Below, in pieces: positions 56,010 to 63,764 of a stretch of 64,000 nucleotides of DNA; position 1 is the stretch's first letter, and each line of letters starts with the position of its first letter. Position numbers and translations under genes: made by a program. The notes beneath the pieces were generated by a model. It did not search any database. It had not been told where the DNA came from and saw only the letters and a program-made list of their open reading frames with translations. The DNA comes from Micromonospora craniellae (GTDB taxonomy: Bacteria; Actinomycetota; Actinomycetes; Mycobacteriales; Micromonosporaceae): positions 2,976,001 through 3,040,000 of the forward strand of contig NZ_CP061725.1 of assembly GCF_014764405.1 (NCBI RefSeq). The letters run 5' to 3'.

Positions 56010-57302
56010 GTGTTCGCGGTACTCGGCTTCGTGGCCACGCTCGCCCTGATCACCGGGCTGATCCACCTCTACCTCTGGAAGCGGTTGGTCAAGGACACCA
56101 CCACCGCCGCCGGGCGGTGGCGGCGGATCGGCACGGTCACCGCGGTGGTGCTGGCGGTACTCGTACCGGCGACCATGGTCGGCACCCGGTCCGGGATGTA
56201 CTGGCTCGCCTGGCCGGGCTACCTCTGGCTCGCGGTGATGTTCTACCTGCTGGTCATCCTCGTCGCGCTGGAAGTGCCGATGCTGGTGACGAAGCTGGTG
56301 CTGCGCCGCCGGGCGGCGGCCGTCGCACCGGAACCGGCACTGGTCGGCACCGCCACCCCGGCCGAGGCGCCCGGCGCCGACGACACCGCCGCCTCGCCGG
56401 CCACCCCTTCGGCCGACGAGGCGGCGCAACCGCCGTCCGCCGGGGCGGTCGGACCGGACCACGACCCGTCCCGCCGGCTGCTGCTCGCCCGTGGCGCGGC
56501 GATCTTCGCCGGACTCACCGCCACCGGCCTGGTCGGCTACGGGGTACGGACCGCGATGGGTCCACCACGCCTGGACCGGGTGCAGATCCCGCTGGCGAAG
56601 CTGCCACGCAGCATGGACGGCCTGCGCATCGCCACCGTCGCCGATATTCACCTCGGCCCGCTGATCGGCCGTATGCACACCGAGCGTATCGTCGCCGCGA
56701 TCAACCGCATGGACGCCGACATCATCGCCGTGGTGGGTGATCTGGTCGACGGTACGGTTGCCGAGTTGGCTGACGCCACGGCGCCGCTACGCGACCTGCG
56801 GGCCCGGCACGGCAGCTACTTCGTCACTGGCAACCACGAGTACTACTCCGGAGTCGAGGAGTGGGTCACCGAGGTCGACCGACTCGGGTTGCGCGTACTC
56901 CAGAACCAGCGGGTGGAGATCGCGGCCCGGGGTGGCGTGCTCGACCTGGCGGGCGTCAACGATGTCAGCGCCGTGGGCGAAGGGGTCTCCGCACCGCCCG
57001 ACTACGAGGCCGCACTCGGCGGCCGCGACACGTCACGTCCGGTGGTACTTCTCGCCCACCAGCCGGTGGCCGTGCTGGAGGCGTCGAGGTACGGCGTCGA
57101 CCTGCAACTGTCGGGCCACAGCCACGGTGGCCAGATCGTGCCGTTCAACCTGCTGGTCCGGCTGGAACAACCGGTGGTATCCGGATTGGCCGAGGTGAAC
57201 GGGACCAAGGTCTATGTGACCAACGGAGCCGGCTTCTGGGGCCCGCCGGTGCGGGTGGGCGCGGAGCCTCAGGTCACCCTCGTGGAACTGCGTTCGGCAT
57301 AG
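56010..57302 (+). CDS. Membrane-anchored metallophosphoesterase (YkuE/YaeI-like)
   Basis: This 430-residue protein has four N-terminal TM helices, an Ala/Pro-rich linker (about residues 105-150), an SRRLLLARGAAIFAG segment resembling a Tat motif before a further hydrophobic stretch, and a calcineurin-like domain with VADIHLGP, VVGDLVDG, GNHEYYSG and SGHSHGGQ. These are the five dimetal motifs. It may hydrolyse a lipid phosphoester at the outer membrane face. GTG 56010 follows GAGGGGG; GTG 55989 overlaps moaD. Confidence 0.9.
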   Translation: MFAVLGFVATLALITGLIHLYLWKRLVKDTTTAAGRWRRIGTVTAVVLAVLVPATMVGTRSGMYWLAWPGYLWLAVMFYLLVILVALEVPMLVTKLVLRRRAAAVAPEPALVGTATPAEAPGADDTAASPATPSADEAAQPPSAGAVGPDHDPSRRLLLARGAAIFAGLTATGLVGYGVRTAMGPPRLDRVQIPLAKLPRSMDGLRIATVADIHLGPLIGRMHTERIVAAINRMDADIIAVVGDLVDGTVAELADATAPLRDLRARHGSYFVTGNHEYYSGVEEWVTEVDRLGLRVLQNQRVEIAARGGVLDLAGVNDVSAVGEGVSAPPDYEAALGGRDTSRPVVLLAHQPVAVLEASRYGVDLQLSGHSHGGQIVPFNLLVRLEQPVVSGLAEVNGTKVYVTNGAGFWGPPVRVGAEPQVTLVELRSA

Positions 57303-57363
57303 CGAACCTCACGCCCGAGCGTGGCGGCGCGCACGGGCGTGGCCGGGCGTGGCAGGATGCGGC

Positions 57364-60300
57364 GTGCCTCCGTTCAACGCCGTACCCCCCGGTGGCCGCC
57401 CGCCCTTCGTCGCTGATCTGCACATCCACTCGAAATACTCGCGGGCCTGCAGCCGTGACCTGACCCTGCCGAACCTCGGCTGGTGGGCGCAACGCAAGGG
57501 CATCGCGGTGCTCGGCACCGGTGATTTCACCCACCCCGCCTGGTATGACCACCTGCGGGAGACGTTGCGTCCCGCCGAGCCGGGCCTGCACCGGTTGTCC
57601 GTCGACGCCGAGCGGGACATCGCCCGCCGGTTGCCGCCCCGGCTGTCCAGTCACGCCGAGAGCGTCCCGGTCCGGTTCATGCTCAGCGTGGAGATCTCGA
57701 CGATCTACAAGCGGGACGACCGCACCCGCAAGGTCCACCACCTGATCTATCTGCCGGATCTGGACGCGGTGGGCCGGTTCAACGCCGCGTTGGGGCGGAT
57801 CGGCAACCTCGGTTCGGACGGCCGACCGATCCTCGGTCTGGACTCCCGCGATCTGCTGGAGATCACGCTGGAGGCGAGCCCGGACGGCTACCTCGTGCCG
57901 GCGCACATCTGGACGCCGTGGTTCTCCGCGCTGGGCTCGAAGTCCGGCTTCGACGCGATCGCCGACTGTTACGCCGACCTGGCCGAGCACATCTTCGCCG
58001 TGGAGACCGGGCTCTCCTCGGACCCGGCGATGAACTGGCGGGTCGGCAGCCTGGACTCCTACCGGCTGGTGTCCAACTCGGACGCCCACTCGCCGCCCGC
58101 GCTGGCCCGCGAGGCGACCGTCTTCGCCTCGGAACGGGACTACTTCGGCATCCGGGACGCGCTGCGTACCGGTGACGGGCTGGCCGGCACGATCGAGTTC
58201 TTCCCCGAGGAGGGCAAGTACCACGCGGACGGCCACCGGCTGTGCGGGGTGAACTGGGCACCGGAGCAGACCCGGGAGGCTGGCGGACGTTGCCCGGAGT
58301 GCGGCAAGCCGCTGACGGTGGGTGTCCTCAGCCGGGTCGAGGACCTGGCCGATCGACCCGAGGGATACCGCCCGGAACACGCGCCCGAGGTGACCCACCT
58401 GATCCAGCTCGCCGAGATCCTCGGTGAGATCAACAAGGTCGGCCCACGGTCGAAGAAGGTCGAGGGGAAGCTCACCAACCTGGTCGCCGCGCTCGGCTCC
58501 GAACTGGACATCCTGACCCGCACCCCGCTGGACGACATCGGACGGGTCGGCGGTGAACTGCTCGCCGAGGGCATCGGCCGGCTGCGCCGCGACGAGGTCC
58601 GCCGGGTACCCGGCTACGACGGCGAGTACGGCGTGATCACTCTCTTCGACCCGGCAGAACTGGGTGCCGGTGCGGCGTCGGGCGGGCAGGAGACGCTGTT
58701 CGACGTACCGGTGCAGGTGCCGACGCAACGGCGGCCGGCCGATTCGGCCGGCGGGCCGGACCCGAAGGCGAAGCGGCCGGTGGCCAAGGCGGAACCGAAG
58801 CGCAAGGCGGCACCCACACCGGCACCGCCGATCGCGCCGCCGCCGTCCCCGCACGAGCCGTTCGAGCCGATGCTCGCGGGCATGGAGGAGGTGGGCAGCG
58901 GCCTGCTCGACCGGCTCGACGCCATGCAGCGGGTGGCCGCCTCGGCACCCGGCGGTCCGTTGCTGATCGTCGCCGGACCGGGCACCGGCAAGACCCGTAC
59001 GCTGACCCACCGGATCGCGTACCTCTGTGCGGAGCTGAACGTCTTTCCCGAGCGCTGCCTGGCGATCACCTTCACCCGACGCGCCGCCGAGGAACTACGG
59101 CACCGACTCGACGGGTTGCTCGGCCCGGTCGCCGAGGACGTCACCGTGGGCACGTTCCACTCGCTCGGGCTGACCATCCTGCGGGAGAACACGGCCGGCA
59201 CCGGCCTGCCGGACGACTTCCGGATCGCCGACGACGCCGACCGGACGGCGGCCCGCGCGGAGGCCGGAGACGACCCGGCACGGTACACGTCGCTGCTGCG
59301 CAAGCAGGGCATGGTCGACTTGGACGACCTGCTCACCCTGCCGGTGGCGCTGCTGCGCGACGACCGCAGGCTGGTCCAGCGCTACCGGGACCGCTGGCAA
59401 TGGATCTTCGTCGACGAGTACCAGGACGTCGACGCGGTGCAGTACGAGCTGCTACGCCTGCTCAGCCCCGCCGACGGAAACCTCTGCGCGATCGGTGACC
59501 CGGACCAGGCCATCTATTCGTTCCGGGGCGCCGACGTCGGATACTTCCTGCGCTTCTCCCAGGACTTCACCGACGCCCGCCTGGTCCGGCTGAACCGCAA
59601 CTACCGGTCGTCGGCACCGATCCTGGCCGCCGCGGTGCAGGCCATCGCGCCGTCGTCGCTGGTCCGCGGGCGCCGGCTCGACCCGGCCCGGCTCGACCCG
59701 GAGGCCCCGCTGGTCGGACGGTACGCCGCAGCGTCCGTCGCCGACGAGGCCGACTTCGTGGTACGCACCGTCGACGAACTGGTCGGCGGCCTGTCCCACC
59801 GGTCACTGGACTCCGGGCGCATCGACGGCCGGTCGAGCACACTGTCCTTCTCCGACATCGCGGTGCTCTATCGCACCGACTCGCAGGCCGCACCGATCGT
59901 GGATGCCCTTGCCAGGGCCAACGTGCCGGTGCAGAAGCGATCGCACGACCGGCTGCGGGACCGGCCCGGCGTGATGGCCATCGCCCGCGAGCTGCGGCAC
60001 GTCACCGGCGTCGACGGTGCCCTGCCCGCCCGGGTACGCCTCGCTGGACAGTCGCTCGCGGAGCGGTTCGCCACCCCCACCCTCGACGGCTCGCACGGGG
60101 TCCGGCCGGAGGACGTCCGTACCGCGGTCGACCTGCTGACTCCGCTGGCCCGCCGATGCGGTGACGATCTGGAGGTGTTCCTGTCCCAACTCGCCACCGG
60201 CGCGGAGGTGGACGCCCTAGACCCCCGTGCCGAGGCGGTCACCCTGCTGACCCTGCACGCCGCCAAGGGCCTGGAGTTCCCGGTGGTCTTCCTGGTCGGG

Positions 60301-60570
60301 ACCGAGGAGGGGCTGCTGCCGTTGCGGTGGCCGGGCACCACCCCGGACGACGAGGCGATCGCCGAGGAGCGACGGCTGTTCTTCGTCGGGCTGACCAGGG
60401 CACAGGACCGGCTCTACGTCAGCCACACGGCACGCCGGGTCCGGCACGGGTCGGAACGCGACTGCCGACCGTCACCGTTCCTCGACGTGATCGACGCCGG
60501 CCTCTTCGAACGGCTCGGCGACACCGCCGGACCTCGTCGACCGAAGGACCATCAGCTCCGGCTCATCTGA
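57364..60570 (+). CDS. Fusion of an EndoQ-like PHP nuclease domain and a UvrD/Rep-type helicase
   Basis: This protein has 1068 residues. Residues about 15-400 match the TIGR00375/endonuclease Q family: FVADLHIHSKYSRACSRDLT with the PHP metal motif HIH, VLGTGDFTHPAWYDHLRETL, VPAHIWTPWF, LVSNSDAHSPPALAREA and a Cys cluster around LCGVNW and RCPECGK (about 294-313). A Pro/Ala-rich linker (about 445-510) joins an SF1A helicase: GPGTGKTRTLTHRIA, TFTRRAAEELRHR, FVDEYQDVDAVQY, AIGDPDQAIYSFRGAD, LTLHAAKGLEFPVVFLVGTE and RRLFFVGLTRAQDRLYVSH. EndoQ cuts next to deaminated bases, so the fusion implies coupled incision and unwinding. GTG 57364 is preferred. Confidence 0.92.
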   Translation: MPPFNAVPPGGRPPFVADLHIHSKYSRACSRDLTLPNLGWWAQRKGIAVLGTGDFTHPAWYDHLRETLRPAEPGLHRLSVDAERDIARRLPPRLSSHAESVPVRFMLSVEISTIYKRDDRTRKVHHLIYLPDLDAVGRFNAALGRIGNLGSDGRPILGLDSRDLLEITLEASPDGYLVPAHIWTPWFSALGSKSGFDAIADCYADLAEHIFAVETGLSSDPAMNWRVGSLDSYRLVSNSDAHSPPALAREATVFASERDYFGIRDALRTGDGLAGTIEFFPEEGKYHADGHRLCGVNWAPEQTREAGGRCPECGKPLTVGVLSRVEDLADRPEGYRPEHAPEVTHLIQLAEILGEINKVGPRSKKVEGKLTNLVAALGSELDILTRTPLDDIGRVGGELLAEGIGRLRRDEVRRVPGYDGEYGVITLFDPAELGAGAASGGQETLFDVPVQVPTQRRPADSAGGPDPKAKRPVAKAEPKRKAAPTPAPPIAPPPSPHEPFEPMLAGMEEVGSGLLDRLDAMQRVAASAPGGPLLIVAGPGTGKTRTLTHRIAYLCAELNVFPERCLAITFTRRAAEELRHRLDGLLGPVAEDVTVGTFHSLGLTILRENTAGTGLPDDFRIADDADRTAARAEAGDDPARYTSLLRKQGMVDLDDLLTLPVALLRDDRRLVQRYRDRWQWIFVDEYQDVDAVQYELLRLLSPADGNLCAIGDPDQAIYSFRGADVGYFLRFSQDFTDARLVRLNRNYRSSAPILAAAVQAIAPSSLVRGRRLDPARLDPEAPLVGRYAAASVADEADFVVRTVDELVGGLSHRSLDSGRIDGRSSTLSFSDIAVLYRTDSQAAPIVDALARANVPVQKRSHDRLRDRPGVMAIARELRHVTGVDGALPARVRLAGQSLAERFATPTLDGSHGVRPEDVRTAVDLLTPLARRCGDDLEVFLSQLATGAEVDALDPRAEAVTLLTLHAAKGLEFPVVFLVGTEEGLLPLRWPGTTPDDEAIAEERRLFFVGLTRAQDRLYVSHTARRVRHGSERDCRPSPFLDVIDAGLFERLGDTAGPRRPKDHQLRLI

Positions 60571-60573
60571 GTG

Positions 60574-60594
60574 TCCGCCGTCCCGCTCGGCGGA
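60574..60594 (+). terminator. Small hairpin after the fusion helicase gene
   Basis: Arms TCCGCCG and CGGCGGA with a 7-nt loop, 4 nt after the stop codon. Confidence 0.4.
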
Positions 60595-60682
60595 TGGGCG
60601 CGCGGCAGGCGGGCGGGCGGCAGGCGGGCGGCAGTGACCGGTCCGTGATCGCGTACGGACGATCGGTGATTCGGTCACGCGC

Positions 60683-60688
60683 TACGGT
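60683..60688 (+). promoter_or_regulatory. -10 box TACGGT for the LppU-like gene
   Basis: TACGGT is 60 nt upstream of ATG 60749, leaving a leader with the ribosome site AGGAG (60737-60741). Confidence 0.45.
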
Positions 60689-60748
60689 GACGTGGGCGAC
60701 GGCCGGCACCGGCCCACCGTTTCCACCCACGGCCCCAGGAGTGCGTGC

Positions 60749-61546
60749 ATGGCGAACTACGGACCATCGGGCGGCGGCCCTGCGCCGTGGCACGAGCCGG
60801 GCCACGGCGAGCGACCGCCCGCCAGTCCGCCGCCCGCCCTCCACCGCTCCTACGGCACGGGCCCGTCGCCCGACGACAGCCGGTCCTACGACGACAGCCG
60901 ATCCTACGGGGGTGGCCAGTTCTACGGGGGTGGCTACGGTCCGGGGGCGGGCGGGCCGCAGTACCCGCGCGGTGGATACGACGCGGGCCACGGATCCGAC
61001 TCGCAGGACACCGCGACCTACCCGGCCTATCAGGAGGGCGCGGCGGAGACCGCGTACGCCGGACAGCCGGTGCCGCCGCCGGAGCGCGGGCGCGGTCGGG
61101 GCCGGATCGTCGCGGTGATGGCGACGGTGTTGGTGCTCGTGCTCGGTGGCGCGACCGCGTTCTACCTGCTCGGGCAGGACGAAGAGACGCCGACGCCGGT
61201 GTCCGCCCCCACTCCGGAGGCGGCGGCGGTGACCCCGGTCGGGCCGGACGACGAGGACGAGGCGCCGGCCAGCTCGCCGTCGGACACCTCGTCCACCGAT
61301 CCCCGGTTCGTCGAGCCCGGCCAGTGCGTCCGTAACGAGGGGCCGGCCGGCGGCAAACCCAAGCTGGTGATCAGCGACTGCGTGCCGAAGTCGTACGAGG
61401 TGTTGCGCCGCTTCGACGGCAAGACCAGCGGGGAGCGGGATGCCGAGGCGAAGTGCGCGCCGGTCGACGGCTACACCAACTGGTACTTCTACGACAGCGA
61501 GCTGGACTCACTGGACTTCGTGCTCTGCCTCGAACAGCGCGGCTGA
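60749..61546 (+). CDS. LppU/SCO3897-like membrane-anchored extracellular protein
   Basis: This 265-residue protein has a long Gly/Tyr/Pro-rich cytoplasmic N-terminus (about 110 residues, with repeated SRSYDD and GGGxxY motifs), one TM helix (about 118-140), a Thr/Pro/Glu linker and a compact outer domain with four Cys (VEPGQCVRNEG, ISDCVPKSYEVLRRF, KCAPVDGYTNWYFYDSELDS, FVLCLEQ). This layout matches the LppU/SCO3897 family of actinobacterial exported proteins of unknown role. ATG 60749 follows AGGAG. Confidence 0.82.
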   Translation: MANYGPSGGGPAPWHEPGHGERPPASPPPALHRSYGTGPSPDDSRSYDDSRSYGGGQFYGGGYGPGAGGPQYPRGGYDAGHGSDSQDTATYPAYQEGAAETAYAGQPVPPPERGRGRGRIVAVMATVLVLVLGGATAFYLLGQDEETPTPVSAPTPEAAAVTPVGPDDEDEAPASSPSDTSSTDPRFVEPGQCVRNEGPAGGKPKLVISDCVPKSYEVLRRFDGKTSGERDAEAKCAPVDGYTNWYFYDSELDSLDFVLCLEQRG

Positions 61547-61569
61547 CCCGGCTCGCGTCGACGATCGGC

Positions 61570-61613
61570 AAAACTAGTGCTGTCTAGCGTCCACGCTAGA
61601 CAGCACTAGTTTT
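61570..61613. repeat. Long palindrome (21-bp arms)
   Basis: A left arm from AAAACTAGTG to CTAGCGT and its exact reverse complement are separated by only two bases, CC. The right arm continues into TTTTT. It lies between the LppU-like stop and the AAA ATPase promoter and is far richer in A/T than its surroundings. It may be a terminator, an operator or a recombination site. Confidence 0.85.
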
Positions 61614-61653
61614 TGCTCGACCCGGCAACACGCCGGTAGCCCCGTCTATCCGT

Positions 61654-61673
61654 GTCTAGCCTCCCGCCTAGAC
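61654..61673. promoter_or_regulatory. Second dyad with the same core, candidate operator
   Basis: GTCTAG (61654-61659) and CTAGAC (61668-61673) form an inverted repeat with 8 nt between, only 7 nt upstream of the -10 box. The same hexamers occur in the large palindrome at 61570-61613. Confidence 0.55.
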
Positions 61674-61680
61674 GGCCCGA

Positions 61681-61686
61681 TACTGT
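61681..61686 (+). promoter_or_regulatory. -10 box TACTGT, leaderless-type promoter
   Basis: TACTGT ends 7 nt before GTG 61694, deciding this start over an upstream in-frame GTG at 61652 that lies in the dyad region. Confidence 0.6.
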
Positions 61687-61693
61687 GCGATTC

Positions 61694-62932
61694 GTGGATC
61701 CGGTCCGCAACCCGTACGCCCCGGGCGCTGGTCAGCGCCCGCCCGAACTGGCCGGGCGGGGGCGGGAGCTGGACGTCTTCGACATCGTGCTGGAACGCAT
61801 CGCCCGGGGACGTCCGGAGCGGAGCCTGATGCTCACGGGGTTGCGGGGCGTCGGCAAGACGGTGCTGCTCAACACGCTGCGCTCCCAGGCGATCAACAGC
61901 CTCTGGGGCAGCGGCAAGATCGAGGCCCGCCCGGACCAGTCGTTACGCCGGCCGATCGCCGCCGCCCTGCACATGGCCGTCCGGGAACTGGCCCCCCGGC
62001 ATCGCGCACCGGACCGGATCGACGCGTTCCTCGGGGTCCTCAAAGCCTTCGCCCAACGGGGTGCCCCGACGGGTCGCGCCGGTGCCGCCAAGCTGCGCGA
62101 CCGGTGGCAGCCCGGCATCGACGTACCGGCGGCCACCGGCCGGGCCGACTCCGGCGACATCGAGATCGACCTGGTCGAGTTGCTCACCGACGCCGCCTCG
62201 GTGGCCAGCGACGTCGGCACCGGTGTCGCCATCTTCATCGACGAGATGCAGGACCTCGGGCCGGAGGACGTCTCCGCACTCTGCGCGGCCTGCCACGAAC
62301 TCTCCCAACTCGGCGCGCCACTCATCGTGGTCGGTGCCGGCCTGCCGCATCTGCCGGCGGTGCTGAGCGCCGCCAAGTCGTACTCCGAGCGGCTGTTCCG
62401 CTACCAACGCATCGACCGACTCGACCGCATCGCCGCCGACCAGGCACTCTGCGCGCCAGCCGAGCGAGAGAACGTGGAGTACGAGGCGAAGGCCCTCGAC
62501 CTGCTCTACGAGAAGTCCGGCGGGTACCCGTACTTCGTCCAGGCGTACGGGAAGGCGACCTGGGACCACGCCCCACGATCCCCGATCACCGCAGCCGACG
62601 TCCGGGTCGCCGCCCCGGAGGCCGAGGCCGAGCTGGCGGTGGGATTCTTCGGTTCACGTTTCGAACGGGCCACCCCCGCCGAACGCGAGTACATGCGGGC
62701 GATGGCGACGCTCTCCCTGGTCGAAGGGGCGACCGACGGCGGTGGCCGGGACGACATGGACGCCGCCGTGCCGACCGCCGAGATCGCCCGAGCCCTCGGC
62801 CGCAAGCCCGCCAGCCTCTCCCCAGCCCGGGACGCCCTGATCAAGAAGGGCCTGATCTACTCCGGCGAACGCGGCACGGTCGCCTTCACCGTCCCCCACT
62901 TCGGCCGCTACCTACGCACCCAACCCACCTAA
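61694..62932 (+). CDS. AAA ATPase (Orc1/Cdc6-like fold)
   Basis: This 412-residue ATP-binding protein starts NPYAPGAGQRPPELAGRGRE, with Walker A LTGLRGVGKTVLL (about residues 45-57), Walker B VAIFIDEMQDLGPEDV (about 177-192), a sensor-like APLIVVGAGLPHLP and a C-terminal winged helix (PTAEIARALGRKPASLSPAR, then DALIKKGLIYSGERGTVAFT). This combination resembles archaeal Orc1/Cdc6-type or STAND-like ATPases found singly in actinobacteria, often near mobile elements. It may bind DNA through the winged helix. A palindromic control region lies in front. Confidence 0.88.
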   Translation: MDPVRNPYAPGAGQRPPELAGRGRELDVFDIVLERIARGRPERSLMLTGLRGVGKTVLLNTLRSQAINSLWGSGKIEARPDQSLRRPIAAALHMAVRELAPRHRAPDRIDAFLGVLKAFAQRGAPTGRAGAAKLRDRWQPGIDVPAATGRADSGDIEIDLVELLTDAASVASDVGTGVAIFIDEMQDLGPEDVSALCAACHELSQLGAPLIVVGAGLPHLPAVLSAAKSYSERLFRYQRIDRLDRIAADQALCAPAERENVEYEAKALDLLYEKSGGYPYFVQAYGKATWDHAPRSPITAADVRVAAPEAEAELAVGFFGSRFERATPAEREYMRAMATLSLVEGATDGGGRDDMDAAVPTAEIARALGRKPASLSPARDALIKKGLIYSGERGTVAFTVPHFGRYLRTQPT

Positions 62933-62955
62933 CCAAGCCCCGCCCCCCACCCCGT

Positions 62956-63026
62956 CGATCATGGACTTGTGGTTGACGATCTGTACAGATATCGGGCGTT
63001 TTCCGGGTGCCACAACTCCATGATCG
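62956..63026. repeat. Inverted repeat with 17-nt arms between convergent genes
   Basis: The arms CGATCATGGACTTGTGG (62956-62972) and CCACAACTCCATGATCG (63010-63026) pair except at one central position. The 37-nt loop is comparatively AT-rich. It lies between the AAA ATPase and GNAT genes and may be a terminator or a small mobile repeat. Confidence 0.75.
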
Positions 63027-63068
63027 GCGAGTAAGTCGCCACGGGCAGGGGGTGGGGGGGTTGGGTGG

Positions 63069-63614
63069 TTAGACCTTGGACCAGGGGGGTGGGAAGACGA
63101 CGTCGCCCTGGGGTGGGGGTGGTTCGTTGCTCGTCGTCGGGGGGAGGACCAGTGCCTGCCATGGTTCGCCCAGGCCGGACCAGGGGCTGGTCAGGCCCAT
63201 TCGGTCGGCTCGGCTGAAGCCGAAGCGCCGATAGTACGCCGGATCGCCGAGTACGACGATCAGCCGCTCGCCGAGTTCCGTGGCCGCTTCCAGGGCGGCC
63301 TGCACCACCGCGCCGCCGAGCCCGATCCGCTGGCGGTGCGGCGCCACCGCCACCGGGCCGAGCACCAGGGCCGGGGCGTTGACCCCGTCCGCGCAGACCC
63401 TGACCCGGGTGAGCAGGGCGTAGCCGACAATCTCACCGCCGTACTCGGCGACCATGGCCAGCTTCGGGAGCCAGGCGTCACCGGCCCGCAGTTCGTCGAC
63501 GAGGCGTACCTCTGGTGGGGTGGTCACGTCGGGGCGGGCGAAGGCGGCGGCCAGTACCCGGCGGACCGCGCCGGTGTCTGCCGGGTCCTCGGGTCGGAGC
63601 CGCAGCGTCGTCAC
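63069..63614 (-). CDS. GNAT family N-acetyltransferase
   Basis: This 181-residue enzyme transfers an acyl group from acyl-CoA to an amine. The acetyl-CoA loop is VLGPVAVAPHRQRIGLGGAV (R-x-x-G type), followed by ERLIVVLGDPAYYRRFGFSR, typical of the YhbS-like subfamily. GTG 63614 is supported by a minus-strand -10 box TAACCT. The C-terminal 25 residues are Pro-rich. The substrate is unknown. Confidence 0.9.
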   Translation of the reverse strand: MTTLRLRPEDPADTGAVRRVLAAAFARPDVTTPPEVRLVDELRAGDAWLPKLAMVAEYGGEIVGYALLTRVRVCADGVNAPALVLGPVAVAPHRQRIGLGGAVVQAALEAATELGERLIVVLGDPAYYRRFGFSRADRMGLTSPWSGLGEPWQALVLPPTTSNEPPPPQGDVVFPPPWSKV

Positions 63615-63620
63615 GCCCGG

Positions 63621-63626
63621 AGGTTA
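63621..63626 (-). promoter_or_regulatory. -10 box TAACCT for the GNAT gene
   Basis: Read on the minus strand, TAACCT ends 6 nt before GTG 63614. Confidence 0.55.
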
Positions 63627-63764
63627 CCGCGCGTGGCTCATCCATCAGTGATGGTCGCTGGAATCGGCGTGGCGTGGCCGCCACCTGAGCGACGCCGCCA
63701 CCCGATCGATCGAGATAGGCCGTTGCGGGGCATGTCGAAGTCACGGACGGGGTATGACTGTTCC

